From positions 1-38,479 of the forward strand of contig DXAV01000058.1 of assembly GCA_019116805.1 (NCBI GenBank): 38,479 nt of DNA, given 5' to 3'. The position numbers were made by a program, and so were the translations under genes. Below are positions 32,865 to 38,479 of the stretch, piece by piece. Under the pieces are notes generated by a model. It made no database searches. It saw only the letters and a program-made list of their open reading frames with translations, and was not told the origin of the DNA. How positions within the stretch are numbered: position 1 is the stretch's first letter; the number at the start of each line of letters is the position of its first letter. This stretch comes from Candidatus Bacteroides merdavium. Lineage in GTDB: Bacteria > Bacteroidota > Bacteroidia > Bacteroidales > Bacteroidaceae.

Positions 32865-33707
32865 ATGAAGACAAACTATGAAATCCGCTATGCCGCGCAC
32901 CCTGATGACGCGAAGAATTATGATACGCAACGCATCCGCCGTGACTTTCTGATTGAGAAAGTATTTTCCTGCGACGAAGTAAACATGGTGTATTCTATGT
33001 ACGACCGTATGATTGTGGGAGGAGCCATGCCCGTAAACGAGGTCTTGGCATTGGAAGCCATTGACCCGCTGAAGGCTCCCTTTTTTCTCTCCCGCCGCGA
33101 GATGGGTATCTTCAATGTAGGAGGCCCAGGTATTGTGAAGGCTGGCACAACCACATTTTCACTGGACTACAAAGAAGCCCTATATTTGGGGTCGGGTAAC
33201 CGCGAGGTGACATTCGAAAGCCTTGATGCCTCACACCCCGCCAAGTTCTACTTCAACTCCACAACCGCCCACTGCAACTATCCCGACCGAAAGGTGACGA
33301 AGCAAGATGCCATCACGGCTGAAATGGGTTCATTGGAGGGTTCCAACCACCGCTGCATCAACAAGATGTTGGTCAGCCAGGTATTACCCACATGCCAGTT
33401 GCAGATGGGTATGACGGAACTGAAGCCAGGCAGCGTGTGGAATACCATGCCAGCCCATGTGCACAGCCGCCGCATGGAAGCCTACTTCTACTTTGAAGTA
33501 CCCGAGGAACATGCCGTATGTCACTTTATGGGAGAAATAGAAGAAACCCGCCACCTGTGGATGCGGGGCGAACAAGCCGTCCTCTCGCCCGAATGGTCCA
33601 TCCACTCGGCAGCAGCCACCCACAACTACACGTTCATCTGGGGTATGGGTGGAGAGAATCTGGACTATGGCGACCAAGATTTCTCGAAAATAACAGATTT
33701 GAAATAA
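32865..33707 (+). CDS. kduI: 5-dehydro-4-deoxy-D-glucuronate isomerase KduI
   Basis: 280 residues, full length. KduI isomerises 5-keto-4-deoxyuronate, the open form of unsaturated uronates released by polysaccharide lyases and unsaturated glucuronyl hydrolases, to 2,5-diketo-3-deoxygluconate. The zinc ligands align with the E. coli enzyme shifted by two residues: H198 and H200 in PAHVHSRRMEAYFYF, E205, and H247 in EWSIHSAAATHNYTFIWGMGGEN. It is followed 32 bases later by kduD, the next pathway enzyme. Confidence 0.96.
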   Translation: MKTNYEIRYAAHPDDAKNYDTQRIRRDFLIEKVFSCDEVNMVYSMYDRMIVGGAMPVNEVLALEAIDPLKAPFFLSRREMGIFNVGGPGIVKAGTTTFSLDYKEALYLGSGNREVTFESLDASHPAKFYFNSTTAHCNYPDRKVTKQDAITAEMGSLEGSNHRCINKMLVSQVLPTCQLQMGMTELKPGSVWNTMPAHVHSRRMEAYFYFEVPEEHAVCHFMGEIEETRHLWMRGEQAVLSPEWSIHSAAATHNYTFIWGMGGENLDYGDQDFSKITDLK

Positions 33708-33739
33708 ACCTAAGTTTAATAATTTAATATTTAAACGTT

Positions 33740-34543
33740 ATGAATCCTTATTTGAATTTTTCTTTGGAAGGTAAAGTAGCCCTCGTAACAGGCGCTTCCT
33801 ATGGTATCGGTTTCGCAATCGCTTCCGCCTTTGCAGAACAAGGTGCAACCATCTGCTTCAACGACATCAACCAGGAACTGGTGGACAAAGGTATGGCCGC
33901 TTATGCAGAAAAGGGTATCAAGGCTCATGGTTTCGTATGTGACGTAACAGACGAACCTGCTGTACAAGCTATGGTAGCCACAATCGCTAAAGAAATCGGT
34001 ACTATCGATATTCTGGTAAACAACGCCGGTATCATCCGCCGTATCCCAATGCACGAAATGGAAGCAGCTGACTTCCGTCGCGTAATTGATATCGACCTGA
34101 ACGCTCCGTTCATCGTTTCGAAGGCTGTTCTGCCCGCCATGATGGAAAAAGGCCACGGTAAGATTATCAACATCTGCTCCATGATGTCTGAGCTGGGTCG
34201 TGAGACTGTATCGGCTTATGCTGCTGCCAAGGGTGGTCTGAAGATGCTGACCCGCAACATCTGCTCCGAATACGGTGAATACAACATCCAGTGTAATGGT
34301 ATCGGCCCGGGTTACATTGCTACTCCGCAGACTGCTCCGTTGCGTGAAAAACAACCGGACGGCAGCCGCCACCCGTTCGACTCATTCATCTGCGCCAAGA
34401 CTCCGGCTGGCCGTTGGCTGGATCCGCAGGAACTGACCGGCCCCGCCGTATTCCTCGCATCCGAAGCTTCTAACGCCGTAAACGGCCACATCCTCTATGT
34501 GGACGGTGGTATCCTGGCTTACATTGGCAAACAACCTAAATAA
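33740..34543 (+). CDS. kduD: 2-deoxy-D-gluconate 3-dehydrogenase type SDR (KduD)
   Basis: 267 residues, a classical short-chain dehydrogenase. It has the NAD(P)-binding TGASYGIG (17-24), NNAG (94-97), and catalytic Ser147, Tyr160 and Lys164 (SAYAAAKGG). The C-terminal GPAVFLASEASNAVNGHILYVDGG is also typical. Such proteins are often annotated gluconate 5-dehydrogenase. The direct pairing with kduI argues for KduD, which reduces 2,5-diketo-3-deoxygluconate to 2-keto-3-deoxygluconate with NADH. The gene is rich in common codons, suggesting strong expression. Confidence 0.9.
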   Translation: MNPYLNFSLEGKVALVTGASYGIGFAIASAFAEQGATICFNDINQELVDKGMAAYAEKGIKAHGFVCDVTDEPAVQAMVATIAKEIGTIDILVNNAGIIRRIPMHEMEAADFRRVIDIDLNAPFIVSKAVLPAMMEKGHGKIINICSMMSELGRETVSAYAAAKGGLKMLTRNICSEYGEYNIQCNGIGPGYIATPQTAPLREKQPDGSRHPFDSFICAKTPAGRWLDPQELTGPAVFLASEASNAVNGHILYVDGGILAYIGKQPK

Positions 34544-34573
34544 TCAACCTTGATTTAGGTACAATCTGAATAT

Positions 34574-34632
34574 AATGGATAATTGGAACGGAACGATATT
34601 CCGGATTTCAATTATCCATTTTTCTTTTTTTA
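34574..34632 (+). terminator. kduI-kduD terminator
   Basis: AATGGATAATTG (34574-34585) pairs perfectly with CAATTATCCATT (34609-34620), followed by TTTCTTTTTTT. The 23-base loop can extend the helix in part. The following DUF4861 gene starts 30 bases later, so termination may be partial. Confidence 0.8.
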
Positions 34633-34663
34633 TCTGAAAAACATTAATTCTCTGATATCCGAT

Positions 34664-35893
34664 ATGAAGAAAACAATCTTATCCTGTCTGGCAGCCTGCC
34701 TCCTGCTGGCTTGTGAAAATAACCGGACCATGACCGTCACCGTCGGCAACCCACTGGATATGGAACGCTCCGGCGAGATGGTAGAAGTACCTATGGCTGA
34801 AATCTCAGACCAACTGAAACTGGCCGACACTGCCCAAATTGTGATACTTGACGCCGAAGGAGTGGAAGTGCCCTATCAGATAACTTACGATGAAAAAGTG
34901 ATATTCCCTGTTACCGTAGGAGCCGGAAGCAGTGCCACATATACCATCGAACCTGGTAATCCGGCCCCCGTTGATACAAAAACCTGCGGACGCCAATATC
35001 CCGAACGCCTGGACGACATAGCTTGGGAAAACGAACTGGTAGGCTTCCGTGCCTATGGTCCCGCCTTGCAGGCAAGAGGTGAACGCGGTTTCGGCTACGA
35101 CCTGTTCCTGAAACGCGGCACATCAGAGCCTATACTTGAAGAATTCTATGCCAAGGAGCTGGACAAAGAGGTACGTAAACGTGCAAGCGAAATGAAAAAG
35201 ACAGATCCTGAGGGAGCGGCTGAACTGCTGCGCTCGATTTCTTATCACATTGACCATGGTTACGGCATGGACTGTTATGCTGTAGGCCCGACATTGGGAG
35301 CCGGAGTAGCTGCCCTGGTAGCCGACGGTGAAATCGTTTATCCCTGGTGTTACAAAGACTTCGAGGTTCTGGACAACGGTCCGCTTCGTTTCACTGTGAA
35401 ATTGATATTCAATCCTTTGACCGTAAAAGGTGACAGTAACATAGTGGAAACACGTGTCATCAGCCTTGATGCCGGTTCACACCTGAACCGTACAGCCGTA
35501 TCTTACGAAGGTCTGAAAGAGACACTGCCTGTGGTAACCGGTATTGTACTGCATGATGATGGTGCCATAACAACAGATGCCGACAACGGCTATATGACCT
35601 ACGTTGATCCGACCAACGGTCCTGATAATGGTAAAGTATTTGTGGGAGCAGCCTTCCCTGCTGACATCAAGGACGCCAAAGCCGTGAAATTTTCTGCTGA
35701 CGAGAAAAAACAGCGTGCCAATGCCGAAGGCCACCTATTGGCAACCAGCGACTATGAACCCGGTTCAACTTATGTTTACTACTGGGGATTCGGCTGGGAC
35801 CGCGCTAACGTGAAAGACGCCAATGCCTGGAACAGCTATATGACTGCGTTCGCACAGAAAGTACGCAATCCGCTGACGGTAACTATACACTAA
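34664..35893 (+). CDS. DUF4861 family lipoprotein
   Basis: 409 residues from the ATG at 34664, which begins a lipoprotein signal (MKKTILSCLAACLLLACEN, Cys17). Open frame upstream lacks a signal peptide and overlaps the terminator. The body is mostly beta-structured, with WENELVGFRAYGPALQ, HIDHGYGMDCYAVGPTLGAGVAAL and the C-terminal YWGFGWDRANVKDANAWNSYMTAFAQKV. This fits the Bacteroidetes family DUF4861, which has no established activity. Such genes often occur with uronate or polysaccharide-lyase loci; its place after kduI-kduD agrees. A role as a periplasmic carbohydrate-active protein is a guess. Confidence 0.75.
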   Translation: MKKTILSCLAACLLLACENNRTMTVTVGNPLDMERSGEMVEVPMAEISDQLKLADTAQIVILDAEGVEVPYQITYDEKVIFPVTVGAGSSATYTIEPGNPAPVDTKTCGRQYPERLDDIAWENELVGFRAYGPALQARGERGFGYDLFLKRGTSEPILEEFYAKELDKEVRKRASEMKKTDPEGAAELLRSISYHIDHGYGMDCYAVGPTLGAGVAALVADGEIVYPWCYKDFEVLDNGPLRFTVKLIFNPLTVKGDSNIVETRVISLDAGSHLNRTAVSYEGLKETLPVVTGIVLHDDGAITTDADNGYMTYVDPTNGPDNGKVFVGAAFPADIKDAKAVKFSADEKKQRANAEGHLLATSDYEPGSTYVYYWGFGWDRANVKDANAWNSYMTAFAQKVRNPLTVTIH

Positions 35894-35932
35894 ACATCAT
35901 CATAAACATCCTGTTCCTGGAACCGTATATAT

Positions 35933-35981
35933 AAAATGCCTTGTATGGCTGTCATTCATCAGACACCATACAGGGCATTTT
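35933..35981 (+). terminator. terminator-like hairpin after the DUF4861 gene
   Basis: AAAATGCCTTGTATGG (35933-35948) pairs with CCATACAGGGCATTTT (35966-35981) with one mismatch and a 17-base loop. Only a short T run follows. The rest of the 318-base gap to the next gene holds a -7 box at 36067-36074 and a plain A/T-rich leader. Confidence 0.65.
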
Positions 35982-36066
35982 GCATATTTCCGGACACCAA
36001 AAGCGAACACCTGTCCGATATTGAACAGAGGCACACAAGGGACAAATACTGATTATCAATAACTTA

Positions 36067-36074
36067 TAAGTTTG
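36067..36074 (+). promoter_or_regulatory. -7 box of the DUF3836 gene
   Basis: TAAGTTTG matches TAnnTTTG. It predicts a long leader of about 130 nt to the ATG at 36212, in which no clear structure is seen. Confidence 0.45.
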
Positions 36075-36211
36075 GCACGCCATTTGAATATAATTAGGCG
36101 GATAGACATCCGAGAAAACAGAAGCTCGACAGCGCAACTTTCCCTTCTGCGGATAACGTCTAACCAATAGAAATAAAACTGAAAACAAGAACCCTTTAAA
36201 AGAACAACATT

Positions 36212-36661
36212 ATGAAAACTATGAACGTATTCAAAGCATTGGCATTCGCCGCCCTCACCCTGGTAAGTATCCTCAACACCCAAGCCCTGGCACAGGAGAA
36301 CTTCATCACCAACGAAGAAGTGAAGAACAACCTCGTCGTATCGAAGACCATCTACAAGCAGGACGGCAACTATCTGTACAACCACCTGCACTACGAGTTT
36401 GCCTACGACGACCAGAACCGCCTCGTCAGCAAGACGGCCACCAAATGGGACGGCACGACAGACAAGTGGGTCCCCTACTTCCAGATGACCTACCGCTACG
36501 AGGTCGGTGAAGTGGTGATGAGCTACGCCCGCTGGAACGAAGCAGACCAGAGCTACAACAAAGACGTAAAGCAGACCATCTACGAGCTGGACAAAGACAA
36601 CGTACCCGTAGCCTGCCGCCAGGCAACGGAAGCCCCCGCGCTGATGGCCGAACGCCGCTGA
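36212..36661 (+). CDS. DUF3836 secreted protein
   Basis: 149 residues. A Sec signal peptide ends at ALA-QE (about residue 27). The mature part has paired aromatic strands, HYEFAYDDQNRLVSKTATKWDG and YFQMTYRYEVGEVVMSYARWNEADQSY, resembling YD-like short repeats of the Bacteroides family DUF3836. Function is unknown. The start could be either of two ATGs (36212 or 36221); both keep the signal peptide. It has its own promoter and no functional link to neighbours. Confidence 0.7.
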   Translation: MKTMNVFKALAFAALTLVSILNTQALAQENFITNEEVKNNLVVSKTIYKQDGNYLYNHLHYEFAYDDQNRLVSKTATKWDGTTDKWVPYFQMTYRYEVGEVVMSYARWNEADQSYNKDVKQTIYELDKDNVPVACRQATEAPALMAERR

Positions 36662-36719
36662 ACGGCCGACGGCGACTGTTAAACTCGCCCCATCGTTTCC
36701 GGGGAGCGGCAAAATGGTG

Positions 36720-36727
36720 TACTTTTG
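36720..36727 (+). promoter_or_regulatory. -7 box of the acyltransferase gene
   Basis: TACTTTTG matches TAnnTTTG, 32 bases before the ATG at 36760. Confidence 0.55.
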
Positions 36728-36759
36728 CACCCAGATAAATCCTTAGAACCCGCACCCAC

Positions 36760-37713
36760 ATGAAGACAACGGCTCCGTTCCTCGGAAACGAACGCACCCC
36801 GTCCGGCAGAATGGACGAGATAGACTACCTGAAATGCGTCTGCATCCTGCTGATGGTGGTCTTCCACCTGGCCTATATTGGCGACAAGTATCCCTACGCC
36901 AAACTGGTGGTCTATACCTTCCACATGCCTGTCTTCCTGCTCATCTCGGGCTACCTGACGCACATCGGCAAGCCTGCCAGGGAATTCCTGCGGAAATACC
37001 TGTGGATTTTCATCCCCTATGCCGTAATGGAGACGGGCTATGCAGTGGCTTCCAGCCTGTTGCCCGTTCGCCAGGGGCTGGAGGAACTGAGCCTGCCGGC
37101 CGTGGTCGAGGCGCTCTTCGTTTCGCCCGTGGGGCCTTACTGGTACCTGCATACGCTGATGCTCTGCGCCCTGCTCTACTACGCCGTCTTCCGCCTGGTG
37201 CGGGGGCAGACCATTACCCGCTTCATCCTCCTCGGACTCTGCTTCTACGGGCTGGCACGCCTGCATCTGCTGGCCTTCGAGAACGCCGCCTACTTCCTGG
37301 GCGGATGCATACTGGCACAGAGCGGCGTACTGCTGAACCGCTTCTTCCGTCCGTCGCTATGGGCCGCCGCACCGCTCATCCTGCTGTGCGCCGTGCCCGA
37401 AAACCTGTCGCGCGGCACGCTGGCCGGAGTCCTCATTACCTATCTGGCCGCCTGTCTGCTGCTCCGCTTCTATCCCCTGCTGACGCCCCGCCTCCGCCGG
37501 GGCAGCCTGTACATCGGACGCCACACGCTGGCCATCCTGCTCTTTTCGCCTATCTTCACCATGCTGGCCAAGGGCTACCTGCCCCTGCTGGCCTTCGATC
37601 CTACGGGCATGCTGTTCCTGACGACAGCCACCGCCCTGGCTGTGGGCGGCAGCCTCGTCATCGAACAAGCTATTTACCGGTTGGGGCTTTCGCGCTATTT
37701 TTTCGGGAAATAA
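36760..37713 (+). CDS. acyltransferase family 3 membrane protein
   Basis: 317 residues with about nine or ten hydrophobic helices. It has the Acyl_transf_3 pattern: IDYLKCVCILLMVVFHLAY near the N-terminus, with the conserved His of the family, then FHMPVFLLISGYL, a mid-protein PYWYLHTLMLCALLYYAVF, and FLGGCILAQSG. Such enzymes move acetyl or other acyl groups across the membrane onto surface polysaccharide, peptidoglycan or lipids. The acceptor is unknown. The gene is more G/C-rich than its surroundings. It converges with aqpZ, with only three bases between the stop codons. Confidence 0.82.
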   Translation: MKTTAPFLGNERTPSGRMDEIDYLKCVCILLMVVFHLAYIGDKYPYAKLVVYTFHMPVFLLISGYLTHIGKPAREFLRKYLWIFIPYAVMETGYAVASSLLPVRQGLEELSLPAVVEALFVSPVGPYWYLHTLMLCALLYYAVFRLVRGQTITRFILLGLCFYGLARLHLLAFENAAYFLGGCILAQSGVLLNRFFRPSLWAAAPLILLCAVPENLSRGTLAGVLITYLAACLLLRFYPLLTPRLRRGSLYIGRHTLAILLFSPIFTMLAKGYLPLLAFDPTGMLFLTTATALAVGGSLVIEQAIYRLGLSRYFFGK

Positions 37714-37716
37714 AGA

Positions 37717-38400
37717 CTACTTGCGGCCTGCCGCAAAGAACTTCCACACCAGCGCGCTGCACGCAGCACCCACAAACGGAGCTACGATGAAGAGCCACAG
37801 CTGTGAAAGTGCCTGTCCGCCTTCGAGCAAAGCGGGACCGATGCTTCGGGCCGGATTGACCGACGTGCCTGTAATGGGAATGCAGACGATGTGGATGAGC
37901 ACCAGCGTCAAGCCAATGGCCAGACCGGCCAAATTGCCCGCTCCACCCTTTTCGTCGGTCGAGCCAAGCACTACCAGCACAAAAATAAAGGTAAACACGG
38001 CTTCGGCAATAAACGCTTGCCCCGTCTCACCAAGATCAAAGGTATTGGAGCCGGTAGCTGTGGGACCATCAAATGTTCCTGACGATGTCAGCAACGCCAA
38101 TATGAATGAACCGATGATGGCTCCTATTACCTGGAAAATCATATACATCGAGGCATCCCGGCTGCTCATGCGTCCCGACATCCACACCCCCAGCGTAATG
38201 GCAGGATTGATGTGGCATCCCGAAATACTTCCAATCGTATAGGCCATGGCCACTACGGACAAGCCGAAAGCCAAGGCTACTCCCAAAGTTCCTACTCCGG
38301 CACCTACGGTGTCGGCTGCACTACCTGCGAATACGGCGCTTCCGCATCCCATCAAGACAAGCACCATCGTGCCTATCATCTCTGCCAGATACTTTCTCAT
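37717..38400 (-). CDS. aqpZ: aquaporin Z (MIP family)
   Basis: 227 residues, the usual AqpZ size, with six membrane helices and two half-helices. Both pore NPA motifs are intact: GCHINPAITLG (about 61-71) and GTSVNPARSIGPAL (about 178-191). The N-terminal MRKYLAEMIGTMVLVLMGCGSAVFA is typical of aquaporin Z rather than glycerol facilitators. It lets water cross the inner membrane. The leader of at least 79 bases to the window edge shows only a weak -7-like TATATTTA, so the promoter may lie further out. Confidence 0.95.
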   Translation of the reverse strand: MRKYLAEMIGTMVLVLMGCGSAVFAGSAADTVGAGVGTLGVALAFGLSVVAMAYTIGSISGCHINPAITLGVWMSGRMSSRDASMYMIFQVIGAIIGSFILALLTSSGTFDGPTATGSNTFDLGETGQAFIAEAVFTFIFVLVVLGSTDEKGGAGNLAGLAIGLTLVLIHIVCIPITGTSVNPARSIGPALLEGGQALSQLWLFIVAPFVGAACSALVWKFFAAGRK

Positions 38401-38479
38401 ACACTTCGATTTTAAGGGTTAGACATATTTTTCCAAGAATAAATCCATTAAATATAAGAAATTTCCTGATAACCAGACA

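Overview
The window looks like chromosomal DNA from a gut Bacteroides or a close relative (Bacteroidaceae). The evidence is a SusC/SusD pair, a BACON-domain lipoprotein, an ECF sigma/FecR trans-envelope relay, Bacteroidetes-only families (DUF3098, DUF4271, DUF3836, DUF4861), little sign of Shine-Dalgarno sites, and many copies of the Bacteroides -7 promoter box TAnnTTTG, often with TTTG or TTG 19-21 bases upstream. The species cannot be named from this sequence alone. All functions are read from sequence motifs by eye; no database search was run.

Left part (1-16.7 kb): a partial BACON lipoprotein reads leftward off the edge. A tight rightward housekeeping series follows: methyltransferase, ftsX, DUF3098, uppP, truB, queA, folK. 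Next come metK with a SAM-II-like riboswitch in its leader, a run of LOG, DUF4271, hemD-like, rnpA, yidD and a TatD hydrolase, and then tyrS from its own promoter. tyrS converges on a large leftward tricorn-like S41 protease.

Middle (16.7-31.4 kb): a solitary tRNA-Gln, a split lysine exporter (LysO) with a structured leader, a second methyltransferase and a leftward EamA transporter. The leftward polysaccharide utilization locus (PUL) then runs ECF sigma factor, FecR anti-sigma factor, SusC with an STN signalling domain, SusD, an iduronate-2-sulfatase-like sulfatase and a GH2 glycosidase. It ends in a strong terminator. The inferred logic is that glycan import through SusC signals via FecR to release the sigma factor, which induces the uptake and degradation genes. 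The enzyme content points to a sulfated host glycan such as a glycosaminoglycan or sulfated mucin glycan.

Right part (31.9-38.5 kb): exodeoxyribonuclease III, then kduI and kduD (unsaturated uronate catabolism, plausibly linked to the PUL's products), a DUF4861 lipoprotein, a DUF3836 secreted protein, a membrane acyltransferase and aquaporin Z.

The most unusual signal is not a gene. Four separate intergenic regions (about 1163-1301, 18410-18516, 22799-22886 and 31695-31811) hold short arrays with an exact 22-bp period. Each unit has the same layout: 7-nt arm, 5-nt centre, 7-nt inverted arm, 3-nt spacer. The sequences of the four arrays are unrelated to each other. In the first array the arms change in a compensatory way, so symmetry is kept while sequence drifts. 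I do not recognise this as a named repeat family.
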